Below are positions 25,620 to 36,354 of a stretch of 64,000 nucleotides of DNA, piece by piece. The notes under the pieces were generated by a model. It was not told the DNA's origin. It made no database searches and saw nothing but the letters and a program-made list of their open reading frames with translations. How positions within the stretch are numbered: position 1 is the first letter of the stretch; every line of letters begins with the position of its first letter. The DNA comes from Rheinheimera oceanensis. GTDB lineage: Bacteria; Pseudomonadota; Gammaproteobacteria; Enterobacterales; Alteromonadaceae. The position numbers and the translations under genes are program-made. The stretch is from assembly GCF_018831085.1 (NCBI RefSeq), contig NZ_JAGPNM010000004.1, positions 186,001 to 250,000 of the forward strand, written 5' to 3'.

Positions 25620-27452
25620 ATGGATCCTGTGATTCAGAAAGTAACGGACAGAATTATTGCCCGCAGTACGCGCAGCCGCGATATTTATCTGCAGCGGCTG
25701 GAAAAAGCCCGCTTAAAGGGTCCGCATCGGGGCGTATTAAGCTGCGGCAACCTCGCGCATGGGTTTGCCGCCTGTAACCAGCAAGAAAAAGGCGACTTAC
25801 GTAGCCTCACCAAAGCAAACATTGGTATCGTATCATCTTATAATGACATGCTGTCAGCACATCAGCCGTATGAACACTATCCGGCAATTATTAAACAAGC
25901 GGTAAAAGATGTAGGTAGCGTAGCGCAATTTGCCGGTGGTGTGCCGGCAATGTGCGATGGTGTAACCCAGGGCCAGCCAGGTATGGAGCTAAGCTTACTA
26001 AGCCGTGACATTATTGCAATGTCAGCGGCAGTAGGCTTATCGCACAATATGTTTGACGGCGGTTTAATGCTGGGCATTTGCGATAAAATTGTGCCGGGTT
26101 TATTTATGGCCGCCCTGAGTTTTGGCCATCTGCCATTTGTATTTGTACCGGCCGGCCCTATGCCTTCCGGCATTCCGAATAAAGAAAAAGCCCGTATACG
26201 CCAGTTATATGCTGAAGGTAAAGTGGGTAAAGAAGAGTTGCTTGCGGCTGAATCGGCCTCTTATCACTCTGCCGGTACCTGTACTTTTTATGGCACCGCT
26301 AATTCCAATCAGTTAGTCGTGGAAATTATGGGCCTGCACTTACCCGGTGCATCTTTTGTTAACCCGGGTACAGAATTGCGGGACGAGTTAACTAAAGCCG
26401 CGGCCCGGCAGGTTACCCGGTTAACAGATTTAGGCACAGATTACCTGCCGGTAGGTAAAATGATCGATGCCAAAGCTATAGTAAACGGCATTGTCGGTTT
26501 ACTGGCTACCGGTGGTTCAACTAATCACACTATGCATTTAATTGCTATGGCTCGTGCGGCCGGTTTTATCGTTAACTGGGATGATTTTGCCGAGCTGTCT
26601 GCGGCAACACCACTGCTGACCCGTATTTATCCGAATGGCCAGGCTGATATTAACCATTTCCAGCATGCCGGCGGTATGGCGCTGCTGATCCGTGAGTTGC
26701 TGGATGCCGGTTTATTACACGAAGATGTGCAAACTGTTGCAGGTCCAGGCTTACGCCGTTATACCCAGCAACCGGTAATGCAGGACGGTAAACTGGTTTG
26801 GGTTGATGCACCACAAACATCACTTGACCCGGATGTCCTGGCAACGGTGAAAAAACCCTTTAAAGCTCACGGAGGCCTTGAAGTGTTGTCAGGCAATGTT
26901 GGCCGAGGCGTGATTAAAACCTCAGCACTGCGTGAAGGCACCGAAGTTGTTAAAGCCCCGGCGGTGGTATTTTCCAGCCAGCACGAGCTGGATGCAGCAT
27001 TTAAAGCCGGGGAGCTAAACAAAGATTGTGTAGTCGTTGTACGGTTTCAGGGGCCTAAAGCCTGCGGCATGCCAGAGCTGCATAAGCTGACACCGCCACT
27101 GGGTGTGTTACAGGATCGTGGTTTTAAAGTGGCATTGGTAACTGATGGCCGTATGTCAGGCGCATCAGGTAAAGTGCCAGCAGCTATTCATGTTACGCCT
27201 GAGGCCATTGATGGCGGTAATATCGCCCGGATTAAAACCGGCGATATGATGTTGGTAGACGGCAATACCGGCCGGCTAGAAGTGCTGGTATCTGATGCTG
27301 AGCTGGCTGCACGTGACATTGCTACTGCAGATATGGCAGAAAGTTACTACGGCATGGGCCGGGAAATGTTTGGCGCACTGCGCGGCCAGTTAACCGGCGC
27401 TGAGCAGGGAGCTTGCAGCCTGTTTACTACAGAGGAGCATCTGCATGGTTAA
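25620..27452 (+). CDS. edd: Phosphogluconate dehydratase
   Basis: A 610-residue IlvD/Edd-family [4Fe-4S] enzyme that converts 6-phosphogluconate to 2-keto-3-deoxy-6-phosphogluconate. Typical pieces are [54 protein letters not shown] and [17 protein letters not shown]; cysteines in the CDG and GTC motifs are the expected cluster ligands. Its length matches E. coli Edd (603). It overlaps glk by 8 bases. Confidence 0.96.
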   Translation: MDPVIQKVTDRIIARSTRSRDIYLQRLEKARLKGPHRGVLSCGNLAHGFAACNQQEKGDLRSLTKANIGIVSSYNDMLSAHQPYEHYPAIIKQAVKDVGSVAQFAGGVPAMCDGVTQGQPGMELSLLSRDIIAMSAAVGLSHNMFDGGLMLGICDKIVPGLFMAALSFGHLPFVFVPAGPMPSGIPNKEKARIRQLYAEGKVGKEELLAAESASYHSAGTCTFYGTANSNQLVVEIMGLHLPGASFVNPGTELRDELTKAAARQVTRLTDLGTDYLPVGKMIDAKAIVNGIVGLLATGGSTNHTMHLIAMARAAGFIVNWDDFAELSAATPLLTRIYPNGQADINHFQHAGGMALLIRELLDAGLLHEDVQTVAGPGLRRYTQQPVMQDGKLVWVDAPQTSLDPDVLATVKKPFKAHGGLEVLSGNVGRGVIKTSALREGTEVVKAPAVVFSSQHELDAAFKAGELNKDCVVVVRFQGPKACGMPELHKLTPPLGVLQDRGFKVALVTDGRMSGASGKVPAAIHVTPEAIDGGNIARIKTGDMMLVDGNTGRLEVLVSDAELAARDIATADMAESYYGMGREMFGALRGQLTGAEQGACSLFTTEEHLHG

Positions 27453-28419
27453 GTTGCCTGCCTACGCTATTGTAGCCGATATTGGTGGCACCAACGCCCG
27501 TTTTAGCCGGGTTGAGTTGGCCAGCCTGGCGCTGGACAAGGTTGCGGTTTACCCCTGTGCAGAATTTGCCACTTTAGCTGATGCATTAGTACATTATCAG
27601 CAGCAACAAGAATTAACTGACATTAAGCATGTGGCTATTGCTATAGCTTGTCCGGTAACCAGTGATCAGATCAGCATGACCAATTTTCACTGGCGTTTTT
27701 CGGTTAAAGCCATGCAACAGCAACTGGGCCTTGAAGCACTGCAGGTAATGAACGACTTTACCGCTGTTGCTATGTCTTTACCGGCGTTAACAGCGGCACA
27801 AAAAGTGAAAGTAGGCCCCGGCGAAGTTCAGCATGGCAAACCTATGGCTGTGCTTGGTGCAGGTACCGGCCTGGGTGTTGCACATTTGCTGCCGGTAAAT
27901 GATCAGTTTATTGCGTTGCCGGGTGAGGGAGGTCATGTAGATTGGGCTGCTCAAACCGAGCAGGAATGGTTTATTCAGCAAATGCTGGCCAAAGAATATG
28001 GCCATGTGTCACCTGAACGATTGTTATCCGGCCCCGGGCTGGAAGCCATTTATAAAGCACTGGCTTTGTATCGCCAACAGGTTGCCGAGCCACTTAGTGC
28101 GTCTGAGATTGCCAAACACGCTCTGACAGGCGAATGTACGTTAGCCCGTGATACCGTGCTGCAGTTTTTTGCCAGCCTTGGCAGCGTTGCCGGCGATCTG
28201 TCGCTGACACTCAGTACCTTTGGTGGTGTTTATATAGCCGGTGGTATAGCCCCGAAATTATTACCTCTGCTTGCTGATAGTGAGTTCAGAGCCCGTTTTG
28301 AAGCAAAAGGCCGGTTTAGCGCTTTTAATCGCCAGATCGCCACCTATGTCGTTACTGCAGAGCAACCAGGTTTGGTTGGCGCCGCAGTGTACCTGAAACA
28401 ATTTTTGGCGAGTAATTAA
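27445..28419 (+). CDS. glk: Glucokinase
   Basis: A 324-residue bacterial glucokinase of the hexokinase fold. Motifs are [12 protein letters not shown] at the N-terminus for phosphate, MNDFTAVA near residue 103 with the catalytic aspartate, [11 protein letters not shown] near 138 and GEGGHVDWA near 160. It phosphorylates free glucose with ATP, feeding zwf. Its place inside the operon suggests glucose enters as free sugar or arises from polysaccharide breakdown rather than through a PTS. Its ATG overlaps the end of edd, and eda follows 1 base after the stop. Confidence 0.95.
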   Translation: MVKLPAYAIVADIGGTNARFSRVELASLALDKVAVYPCAEFATLADALVHYQQQQELTDIKHVAIAIACPVTSDQISMTNFHWRFSVKAMQQQLGLEALQVMNDFTAVAMSLPALTAAQKVKVGPGEVQHGKPMAVLGAGTGLGVAHLLPVNDQFIALPGEGGHVDWAAQTEQEWFIQQMLAKEYGHVSPERLLSGPGLEAIYKALALYRQQVAEPLSASEIAKHALTGECTLARDTVLQFFASLGSVAGDLSLTLSTFGGVYIAGGIAPKLLPLLADSEFRARFEAKGRFSAFNRQIATYVVTAEQPGLVGAAVYLKQFLASN

Positions 28420-28420
28420 T

Positions 28421-29068
28421 ATGGCATTTGAAAACTGGCAGTTGCAACCTGGCGTTTTGTTTGATCAGGGGCCTGTTGTACCTGTAATTGTGATTAAAGA
28501 TCTGTCTGATGCTGTGCCTATGGCAAAAGCCTTGTTGGCCGGTGGTATTAAGGTGCTTGAAGTCACTCTGCGTACACCGGTAGCGCTTGATGCCATTCGC
28601 TTACTGGCGGCAGAAGTGCCTGATGCTATTGTTGGCGCAGGTACTGTTACTACCGCAGCACAACTACAACAGGTAGTGGAAGCCGGTGCTAAGTTTGCCA
28701 TTAGTCCGGGTTTAACGCGTGAACTGCTGCAGGCCGGTAAAGACGCTGCAATTCCGCTGATCCCCGGCATTGCCAGTATTTCTGAACTAATGGAAGGTAC
28801 CGGTTTAGGTTACAGCCACTTTAAGTTTTTTCCGGCTGAAGCCGCTGGTGGTGTCAAGACATTAAAGTCGATTCACGGCCCTTTTGCTGACATCCGCTTT
28901 TGCCCAACCGGTGGCATTAACGAGAAAAACTTCCTCGAGTATCTGGCCCTGCCAAATGTAAAATGTGTTGGTGGCTCCTGGATAGTACCTGATGATGCGG
29001 TAGCCGCTAAAGACTGGCCGCGTATTACACAGCTATGTAAGGCAGCAGTAGAACAAGCCCGCCGCTAA
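28421..29068 (+). CDS. eda: 2-keto-3-deoxy-6-phosphogluconate aldolase
   Basis: A 215-residue class I aldolase cleaving KDPG to pyruvate and glyceraldehyde 3-phosphate. Family motifs are [21 protein letters not shown], and [11 protein letters not shown], whose lysine near residue 135 forms the Schiff base, followed by CPTGGIN. It closes the Entner-Doudoroff operon and is followed by a strong terminator. Confidence 0.96.
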   Translation: MAFENWQLQPGVLFDQGPVVPVIVIKDLSDAVPMAKALLAGGIKVLEVTLRTPVALDAIRLLAAEVPDAIVGAGTVTTAAQLQQVVEAGAKFAISPGLTRELLQAGKDAAIPLIPGIASISELMEGTGLGYSHFKFFPAEAAGGVKTLKSIHGPFADIRFCPTGGINEKNFLEYLALPNVKCVGGSWIVPDDAVAAKDWPRITQLCKAAVEQARR

Positions 29069-29093
29069 GAAGTATTTATGCAAGGCTTCACTT

Positions 29094-29122
29094 ACGCCCG
29101 GTAAATACCGGGCGTTTGTTTT
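29094..29122 (+). terminator. Terminator of the zwf-eda operon
   Basis: ACGCCCGGT and ACCGGGCGT pair around a 4-base loop, followed by TTTGTTTTT. Confidence 0.9.
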
Positions 29123-29227
29123 TGAGTTTAACGGTAAAAACGCGTATAGTGGCGCACTTTTATTCTTAGTCGTCTGTTACCCTTAGCCGCTTTTGGCTAT
29201 TTGTCTTAACTTGTTCTGGAACACACT

Positions 29228-30820
29228 GTGATATCAACTGCTAACATTACAATGCAATTTGGCGCTAAGCCGTTGTTTGAAAATATATCGATTAAGTTTG
29301 GTGAAGGTAATCGCTATGGTTTAATCGGTGCTAACGGTTGCGGTAAATCAACATTTATGAAGATTTTAAGCCGTGAGCTTGAGCCCAGCGCCGGTAATGT
29401 ATTTGTTGAACCAAACCACCGTGTAGCCAAGTTACATCAGGATCAGTTTGCTTTTGAACAATATTCGGTTATTGATACCGTTATTATGGGGCATGCTGAG
29501 CTGTGGGCGGTAAAGGAAGAACGTGATCGCATCTATAGCAGTGCCGAAATGAGCGAAGAAGACGGTATGAAAGTGGCCGATCTGGAAGTTGCCTTTGGCG
29601 AAATGGATGGCTACACAGCGGAATCACGCGCCGGAGAACTGTTAATTGGTGTGGGCATTCCGGTTGAACAACATTTTGGCCCGATGTCGGCAATAGCGCC
29701 GGGCTTTAAATTGCGGGTATTACTGGCACAGGTGTTGTTTGCCGATCCGGAAATTATGCTGCTGGACGAACCAACCAACAACCTGGACATCAATACTATT
29801 CGCTGGCTGGAAAACATTCTGGCCGAACGTAACAGCACCATGGTTATTATTTCGCACGACCGCCACTTTCTAAACAGCGTTTGTACCCACATGGCCGATT
29901 TAGACTACGGCGAGCTGCGCTTGTATCCGGGTAATTACGATGAGTACATGTTTGCCGCCACTCAGGCCCGCGAACGTTTATTATCAGATAACGCAAAAAA
30001 GAAAGCCCAGATAGCTGAGCTGCAAACCTTCGTTAGCCGTTTTTCTGCTAATGCTTCAAAAGCCAAGCAGGCAACATCACGCGCTAAGCAAATAGATAAA
30101 ATTCAGCTGGAAGAAGTTAAAGCCTCCAGCCGGGTTAATCCTTTTATCCGTTTTGAGCAACAAAAGCAGTTATACCGGCTGGCATTAGAAGTAGAGGGGC
30201 TGAACAAGAGTTTTGGCGAGCTGTCTTTGCTGAAAAACTTAGGCCTGACCATTGAAGTAGGCGAGAAAGTTGCCATTTTAGGTGCTAACGGCATTGGTAA
30301 AACCACCTTACTTAAATGTCTGGTGGGTGATTTAACGCCAGAGTCTGGTATGGTGAAATGGTCTGAAAATGCCAAAATTGGTTACTATGCGCAAGATCAT
30401 GCCCACGAATTTAATGAAGCGATGACTTTGTTTGACTGGATGAGCCAGTGGAAGCAGCCATCAGATGACGAGCAGGCAATACGTGGTATTCTGGGGCGTT
30501 TGCTGTTTTCACAAGACGAGATAAAAAAATCGGTTAAAGTGCTTTCCGGTGGTGAAAAAGGTCGCATGTTGTTTGGCAAATTAATGCTGCAACGACCAAA
30601 TATACTGGTGATGGATGAGCCCACAAACCACCTGGATATGGAATCTATCGAGTCACTTAATCTGGCATTGGAGCATTACAAAGGCACCTTGCTGTTTGTC
30701 AGCCACGATCGCGAGTTTGTATCCAGCCTCGCCAGCCGTATTATCGAAATTACCGACAAAGACATTCGTAACTTCGTCGGCACCTATGAAGAATATCTGG
30801 CAGCGCAAGCTGCGCAGTAA
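29228..30820 (+). CDS. ybiT: ABC-F ATPase YbiT
   Basis: A 530-residue protein with two ABC ATPase domains, colinear with E. coli YbiT. Walker A motifs are GANGCGKST near residue 37 and GANGIGKTT near 354; Walker B motifs are [11 protein letters not shown] near 176 and [11 protein letters not shown] near 460; the second signature is LSGGEKGRM. The first signature is degenerate (MSAIAPGFK), as in YbiT. ABC-F proteins act at the ribosomal E site on particular translation states. The start is GTG 29228, which fits the family N-terminus (xSxxNITMQFG). Confidence 0.95.
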   Translation: MISTANITMQFGAKPLFENISIKFGEGNRYGLIGANGCGKSTFMKILSRELEPSAGNVFVEPNHRVAKLHQDQFAFEQYSVIDTVIMGHAELWAVKEERDRIYSSAEMSEEDGMKVADLEVAFGEMDGYTAESRAGELLIGVGIPVEQHFGPMSAIAPGFKLRVLLAQVLFADPEIMLLDEPTNNLDINTIRWLENILAERNSTMVIISHDRHFLNSVCTHMADLDYGELRLYPGNYDEYMFAATQARERLLSDNAKKKAQIAELQTFVSRFSANASKAKQATSRAKQIDKIQLEEVKASSRVNPFIRFEQQKQLYRLALEVEGLNKSFGELSLLKNLGLTIEVGEKVAILGANGIGKTTLLKCLVGDLTPESGMVKWSENAKIGYYAQDHAHEFNEAMTLFDWMSQWKQPSDDEQAIRGILGRLLFSQDEIKKSVKVLSGGEKGRMLFGKLMLQRPNILVMDEPTNHLDMESIESLNLALEHYKGTLLFVSHDREFVSSLASRIIEITDKDIRNFVGTYEEYLAAQAAQ

Positions 30821-30824
30821 TGCT

Positions 30825-30853
30825 AAAAGCCGGTTATATTGACCGGCTTTTTT
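30825..30853 (+). terminator. Terminator of ybiT
   Basis: AAAAGCCGGT and ACCGGCTTTT form a stem with a 7-base loop and end in six Ts, 5 bases after the stop codon. Confidence 0.9.
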
Positions 30854-31009
30854 ATACCTTGATTTTTTTGTCACTTATCCCCATGTCTTTTAAAGGTATA
30901 TTCATTCACGCCCGGTAAGATACTGTTTTAATTGGCAAGGCTTGTGAAGTAAGCCAGCATTTTTATGCTATGTTAAGGCAGTCTCCGTGCTCATTTAAGA
31001 GGAAGCGCT

Positions 31010-31477
31010 ATGAAAATTAATATTGGTATTAACGAAGAACAACGTAAAGCTATTGCCGGTGGGTTATCTGTACTGCTGGCCGATACTTATACTCTTTACT
31101 TAAAAACGCACAACTACCACTGGAACGTAACCGGGCCAATGTTTCAGACGCTGCATACGTTGTTTGAAACACAGTACAACGAATTGTCACTGGCAGTGGA
31201 TGATATTGCTGAACGTATCCGGGCTCTTGGTGAGTTTGCCCCGGGCTCTTACAAAGAATACGCCAAGCTAACCAGCATTAAAGAAGCTGACGGTATTCCA
31301 TCTGCCGAAGAGATGATTAAAGATCTGGTAAAAGGACAGGAAGCTATTGCTAAAACGGCACGTTCTATAGTACCGGTGGCTGATGAAGCTTCTGACGAGG
31401 TAACCCTTGATCTGCTGACTCAGCGTATGACAGTGCATGAAAAGACTGCCTGGATGTTGCGTAGTCTGGTAGCCTGA
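31010..31477 (+). CDS. Dps/ferritin-like protein
   Basis: A 155-residue four-helix bundle of the Dps family. Ferroxidase residues are visible as His37 (YHWNV), Asp64 and Glu68 (DDIAER), with His49, spaced as His51, Asp78 and Glu82 of E. coli Dps. It is predicted to form a dodecamer that oxidises and stores iron and protects DNA from peroxide. The N-terminus is short and lacks the lysine-rich tail that binds DNA in E. coli. SD GAGGAAG precedes ATG 31010. Confidence 0.92.
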   Translation: MKINIGINEEQRKAIAGGLSVLLADTYTLYLKTHNYHWNVTGPMFQTLHTLFETQYNELSLAVDDIAERIRALGEFAPGSYKEYAKLTSIKEADGIPSAEEMIKDLVKGQEAIAKTARSIVPVADEASDEVTLDLLTQRMTVHEKTAWMLRSLVA

Positions 31478-31489
31478 TGCAAGTACATT

Positions 31490-31515
31490 GGCCCGAGCTG
31501 ATCGGGCCAGTGTCT
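31490..31515 (+). terminator. Possible terminator after the Dps-like gene
   Basis: GGCCCGA and TCGGGCC pair around a 5-base loop; the following tract (AGTGTCTTATTT) is only moderately T-rich. Confidence 0.5.
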
Positions 31516-31668
31516 TATTTGGCTGATTTCTGCACTATCTGGTACAGAAACTAATCCTCCTGGTAAAAAAAACTAAGATTTTCTGGCCAAAGCTTGTAAA
31601 ATCGCTGGCAGCAGTAACACTTATAGCTGGCTGTAGTACGTCGGTGTCAGCTGGAGGAGAGTCACCCA

Positions 31669-32514
31669 ATGAAAGCGTTGCAGTATGCCCAGAATGTATC
31701 CGATCTATTTGCCCTGCCTGAAGGCTATCTGAGGGTTAAAGAACTGATGGACTCTGACACCGCCGGTCTGGATGAAGTGGCGGATGTCATTTTACTCGAC
31801 CCGGTACTCACTTCAAAATTGCTTAAACTGGCTAACAGCGCAATTTACAGTTTGCCTTATCAGGTAGAAAGTGTCAGTAAAGCGTTATTAGTGCTGGGTA
31901 AAACCCAGGTATATAATCTGGTGCTGAGTATTGGCATTGCGTCAGCCTGTAGTAAAGTTGACACCTCAGCCATTGATCTTGAGCGGTTCTGGGAGCAAAG
32001 CATTAATGCTGCGCTTATAGCCAAATATCTGGCGCAGTGCTGCGAGGTTAAACCAACAGATCGCTTTTACGTTGCAGGTTTACTGCACAATATCGGCGAG
32101 CTGGCGGTATTACAGAACGATGCCGGTCAGGCATACAGCTGCCAGGAATATAATGCAGAACAACGCCCCTGGCAGCTTCAGCAAACTACACTGGGGTTTA
32201 CTTACGCAGATTGCGGTGCAGAGTTACTGCATTTGTGGCATTTACCTGACAGCATTGTCGAGCCGGTTGCACTGCAACACAGCACCCGCTTTGATCAAAA
32301 AAACAAAGCCCAGCTGATTATTTATCTTGCCGTGCGTTTAGCATTGGCAAATCAACATCCCGAGATGTATTCCACTAAGCAACTTGTTGACCCTTTTGTA
32401 CTGGAGTTATTAAACTTAACTCAGCCAGACATTATTCGCGCCATCGACTTCTGTAACACTGAAGGCCTGTTTATTTTGTCCGTATTAAACCCCAGGATCA
32501 GCACTATTTATTAA
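31669..32514 (+). CDS. HDOD domain protein
   Basis: A 281-residue protein. The HDOD domain spans about residues 10-205: [51 protein letters not shown] and the partly kept metal motif [15 protein letters not shown] proteins are non-catalytic HD-fold signalling proteins, often linked to cyclic-di-GMP or motility control. No second effector domain is present. AGGAG precedes ATG 31669. It is probably monocistronic; its partner cannot be read from the neighbourhood. Confidence 0.88.
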   Translation: MKALQYAQNVSDLFALPEGYLRVKELMDSDTAGLDEVADVILLDPVLTSKLLKLANSAIYSLPYQVESVSKALLVLGKTQVYNLVLSIGIASACSKVDTSAIDLERFWEQSINAALIAKYLAQCCEVKPTDRFYVAGLLHNIGELAVLQNDAGQAYSCQEYNAEQRPWQLQQTTLGFTYADCGAELLHLWHLPDSIVEPVALQHSTRFDQKNKAQLIIYLAVRLALANQHPEMYSTKQLVDPFVLELLNLTQPDIIRAIDFCNTEGLFILSVLNPRISTIY

Positions 32515-32570
32515 TATTTTCTGTCCGGCATAACCTCAGGTTTGCCGGAACAGTTATCTGGAAGCCGTTC

Positions 32571-34265
32571 ATGAGCAGTTCAAGCAAGAAATCTCCGTTG
32601 TATACCGCCTACTCAGGCTCAGCATTGTTGGAAACACCGTTACTCAATAAAGGCAGTGCTTTCACTGCAGATGAACGGCTGGCGTTTAACCTTGCCGGTT
32701 TATTACCACCACGTTATGAAACAATAGAAGAGCAGGTAAGCCGCGCTTATATGCAATATAAGAGTTTTGATACTGCGATTAACAAGCATATCTATCTGCG
32801 CGCGATTCAGGACAATAACGAAACGTTATTCTACCGCCTGTTACAACAACACCTGGAGGAGATGATCCCTATCATCTATACGCCAACTGTCGGTGATGCC
32901 TGCGAGCAATTTTCGGATATTTACCGCAGTGCCCGTGGTTTATTTATCAGTTATCAGGACCGCCATCAACTGGACGATGTATTACGCAACGCCACCAAGC
33001 GTAAGGTAAAAGTAATTGTTGTCACCGATGGCGAGCGGGTGCTGGGCCTTGGCGATCAGGGTATTGGCGGTATGGGGATTTCTATCGGCAAGTTATCGTT
33101 GTATACCGCCTGCGGTGGTATCAGCCCGGCTTATGCCTTACCGGTAATGCTGGATGTCGGCACCAACAACGAAAAACTGCTGAACGACCCAATGTATATG
33201 GGCTTGCGGCAAAAGCGGGTTGGCCAGGCAGAGTATGATGAGTTTGTAGACCTATTTATTCAGGCGGTAAAAAGGCGCTGGCCAGAGGCCATTATTCAGT
33301 TTGAAGACTTTGCCCAACCCAATGCCATGCCTTTATTACAGCGTTACCGCGACAAAATATGCTGCTTTAACGACGATATCCAGGGGACCGCTGCAGTGAC
33401 GGTGGGTACTTTACTGGCGGCGTGCCGCAGTAAAAATGCAAAATTGTCTGAGCAAAAAGTGGTGTTTGTTGGTGCAGGGTCAGCAGGTTGCGGTATTGCT
33501 GAGCAGGTGATCAGCCAGATGGTAGCTGAAGGCATAAGCGAAGCACAGGCGCGCAGCCAAATTTATATGGTTGACCGCTTTGGCTTACTTACTGACACCA
33601 CACCTGGCTTGCGTGATTTTCAGCAAGCTTTGGCGCAGTCATCAACAGCAATAACAGATTGGAGCTACAGCAGTGAATTTCCAAGCTTGCTGGATGTAAT
33701 GAACTGCGCCCAACCTGGTATTTTAATTGGTGTATCAGGCCAGGCTGGTTTATTTACCGAGCCGGTAGTACGGGCGATGAAAAAAGGCTGCGCCACGCCG
33801 ATTATTTTCCCGCTTAGCAACCCGTCACGTCAGGTAGAAGCCACACCAGAACAGGTGATTAACTGGACCGAAGGCGACGTTATTATCGCCACCGGCAGCC
33901 CCTTTGCACCTGTGGCGTATAACGGCAGGCTTTACCCGATAGCCCAATGTAATAACAGCTACATTTTCCCTGGTATCGGCCTTGGCGTTATTGCCAGTAA
34001 AGCCCGGCTTATCAGTGATGAAATGTTGCGTGAAGCAAGCAAAACACTGGCTTCTGCGTCGCCAAAAGCAAATAGCGGCGAGGGCGCTTTACTGCCAGCT
34101 TTTACCGAATTGTCAGCGCTGAGTAAGCAAATAGCGTTTAACGTAGCCAAAGTGGCAATGCAGCAGGGACTTGCGCTTGAGCTGGACGACACCATGTTGC
34201 TGCAAAAAATTGAAGACAATTTCTGGCTGCCGCAATACCGCCAGTATAAGCGGGTAAGTGCCTGA
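32571..34265 (+). CDS. maeA: NAD-dependent malic enzyme
   Basis: A 564-residue malic enzyme of the MaeA/SfcA type (E. coli 565), which decarboxylates malate to pyruvate. Motifs are [14 protein letters not shown] with the catalytic tyrosine, [18 protein letters not shown] with the catalytic lysine, FEDFAQPNA and [10 protein letters not shown] for the divalent metal, and [10 protein letters not shown] for NAD. It sits 56 bases after the HDOD gene and its own promoter was not identified. Confidence 0.95.
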   Translation: MSSSSKKSPLYTAYSGSALLETPLLNKGSAFTADERLAFNLAGLLPPRYETIEEQVSRAYMQYKSFDTAINKHIYLRAIQDNNETLFYRLLQQHLEEMIPIIYTPTVGDACEQFSDIYRSARGLFISYQDRHQLDDVLRNATKRKVKVIVVTDGERVLGLGDQGIGGMGISIGKLSLYTACGGISPAYALPVMLDVGTNNEKLLNDPMYMGLRQKRVGQAEYDEFVDLFIQAVKRRWPEAIIQFEDFAQPNAMPLLQRYRDKICCFNDDIQGTAAVTVGTLLAACRSKNAKLSEQKVVFVGAGSAGCGIAEQVISQMVAEGISEAQARSQIYMVDRFGLLTDTTPGLRDFQQALAQSSTAITDWSYSSEFPSLLDVMNCAQPGILIGVSGQAGLFTEPVVRAMKKGCATPIIFPLSNPSRQVEATPEQVINWTEGDVIIATGSPFAPVAYNGRLYPIAQCNNSYIFPGIGLGVIASKARLISDEMLREASKTLASASPKANSGEGALLPAFTELSALSKQIAFNVAKVAMQQGLALELDDTMLLQKIEDNFWLPQYRQYKRVSA

Positions 34266-34360
34266 GTCTGACAAAGCTGCTTACAATTAGTTTTAGACTA
34301 ATTATTAGCTTGAGGGTAGGCTGTGTTTTGGTATAACCAAAACTATAAAGGAACCCTCTA

Positions 34361-36226
34361 ATGCATAAGTCTGTTATTGCCCTTGCTGTGGCCGGTATTC
34401 TTGCCGGCTGCGGCCCGGCACCACAAAACAATACATCCAGCTCTACACCTGACGTTGTTGCAGAGCAAAAGCAGCAGTCAGAAACTGAGCGGTTAAATCA
34501 GTGGTTTGAAGTTAAATACGAGCAAAAACTGCAACAAAGTCCGCTGCAAATGACTTTTCTTGGCCGCAAAGATAAGTACGATCAAGTAGACGACACCTCA
34601 ATTGCTGCAGAAGATGAGCAGCTAGCCTGGCTGGCAGCAACGGTAGAAGAGCTTAAAACCAGCTTCGATTACAACAAGCTTGATCTTGAAGCGCAAACCT
34701 CTTATGACATCTGGGTTTATCAGTATGAGCAGGCCAAAGAGGGCGTAGCTTTTCGTAAAAATGGCTATGTGTTTACCCAGATGCATGGCATTCACGCCAT
34801 GTTGCCGCAAATTATGATCAACTTTCATAAAGTTGATACCGCAGAAGATATGCAAGCCTACATCAAGCGTATTGAAGGTATCAGTCGTGCTCTGACACAA
34901 CTACTGGAGCGGGCTCAGGCAAATGCAGAGCATGATGTACGCCCGCCACGCTTTGCTTATGATGGCGTTATAGAGCAAATTAATAATCTGATCAGCGGTG
35001 CGCCATTTACCGAAGCCGAGCAAGACATACCACTGTGGGCCGATGCTAAAGGCAAAATTGATGCATTGGTTGCAGCCGATAAACTTACCGATGAGCAGGC
35101 TAAACAATTAGCCGACGACACAAAAACGGCCCTGCAAACGCATTTTTTACCGGCATATACTGCGCTTAAGCAATGGTTACAAAAGGATATTCAGTTTACT
35201 GATGAAATTGCTACCGGCGTAGGTAAGCAACCAAATGGTACCGCCTTTTATAACTACCGGTTAAAAGCAGCTACCACTACTGATTTAACCGCAGATCAAA
35301 TCCATCAGATTGGCCTGGATGAAGTTGATCGTTTAACCAAAGAGATGATTGCAATTAAAGACAAGGTTGGCTTTCAGGGCGATTTACAGGCGTTCTTTAA
35401 GTTTATCAAAGATGATGATCAGTTCTACTATCCGGATACCGATGAAGGCCGTGAAGGTTATCTGGAAGATTCAAGACAGTATCTGGCGTTCATTAATGAA
35501 AAACTGCCAGAATACTTCGGCATTTTACCCAAAGCAGAGCTGACAGTGAAACGGGTAGAGCCATTTCGTGAACAGCCCGGCGCTGCACAGCATTATTTCC
35601 CCGGCACCCCGGATGGCGCCCGGCCAGGCATTTACTATGCGCATTTATCAGACATGCGTTCTATGCCAAAAAATGAGATGGAAGCCATTGCTTACCACGA
35701 AGGCAACCCGGGCCATCATATGCAGATTTCTATCGCACAAGAGTTAACCACAGTACCCACATTCCGCACTCAGGCCGGGTTTACAGCCTATTCAGAAGGC
35801 TGGGCACTGTATTCAGAGCTGTTAGCGAAAGAGATGGGCGCCTATCAGAACCCATATTCAGATTTTGGCCGCCTGATTACTGAAATGTGGCGTGCAGTGC
35901 GCTTAGTGGTAGACACCGGCCTGCACAGTAAAGGTTGGAATGAGCAACAGGCGATAGATTACTTCCTGGAAAAAACACCGATCGCCCAGGGAGCGGTGAT
36001 CTCTGAAGTACGTCGTTATATTGTTTGGCCCGGCCAGGCGACAGCATATAAAATCGGCATGATCAAAATTCTTGAACTGCGTAGCAATGCACAGAAAGAA
36101 CTTGGGGATAAATTTGATATCCGCGCTTTTCACGATACCGTACTTGGCGGTGGTGCCTTGCCACTTAGCGTACTGGAAAAGCGGGTTAATAACTGGATAG
36201 CCAGTGTAAAAGCAAAAACCGTGTAA
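34361..36226 (+). CDS. DUF885 family lipoprotein, putative metallopeptidase
   Basis: A 621-residue protein with a lipoprotein signal: MHKSVIALAVAGILAGC, lipobox LAGC with Cys17, followed by GPAPQNN. The body is a DUF885 domain. It contains YHEGNPGHHMQ near residue 447, the HExxPGHH pattern that resembles a zinc-metallopeptidase site, and a downstream EGWALYSE motif near 485. Such proteins are abundant in Alteromonadales and Xanthomonadales; the substrate is unknown. It is anchored in the envelope. A terminator follows. Confidence 0.88.
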   Translation: MHKSVIALAVAGILAGCGPAPQNNTSSSTPDVVAEQKQQSETERLNQWFEVKYEQKLQQSPLQMTFLGRKDKYDQVDDTSIAAEDEQLAWLAATVEELKTSFDYNKLDLEAQTSYDIWVYQYEQAKEGVAFRKNGYVFTQMHGIHAMLPQIMINFHKVDTAEDMQAYIKRIEGISRALTQLLERAQANAEHDVRPPRFAYDGVIEQINNLISGAPFTEAEQDIPLWADAKGKIDALVAADKLTDEQAKQLADDTKTALQTHFLPAYTALKQWLQKDIQFTDEIATGVGKQPNGTAFYNYRLKAATTTDLTADQIHQIGLDEVDRLTKEMIAIKDKVGFQGDLQAFFKFIKDDDQFYYPDTDEGREGYLEDSRQYLAFINEKLPEYFGILPKAELTVKRVEPFREQPGAAQHYFPGTPDGARPGIYYAHLSDMRSMPKNEMEAIAYHEGNPGHHMQISIAQELTTVPTFRTQAGFTAYSEGWALYSELLAKEMGAYQNPYSDFGRLITEMWRAVRLVVDTGLHSKGWNEQQAIDYFLEKTPIAQGAVISEVRRYIVWPGQATAYKIGMIKILELRSNAQKELGDKFDIRAFHDTVLGGGALPLSVLEKRVNNWIASVKAKTV

Positions 36227-36247
36227 TAAATTCATGCAGTTTAAGAC

Positions 36248-36273
36248 AAGGCCGCGATCATGCGGCCTTTTTA
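36248..36273 (+). terminator. Terminator after the DUF885 gene
   Basis: AAGGCCGC and GCGGCCTT pair around a 6-base loop and run into five Ts. Confidence 0.9.
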
Positions 36274-36354
36274 CATTTAAGCACATAGCAATCTGTATAA
36301 CCGGTAGCAATATCTGGTACCCTTTAAACAATTATCTGGTACGAGGAAATAGCT

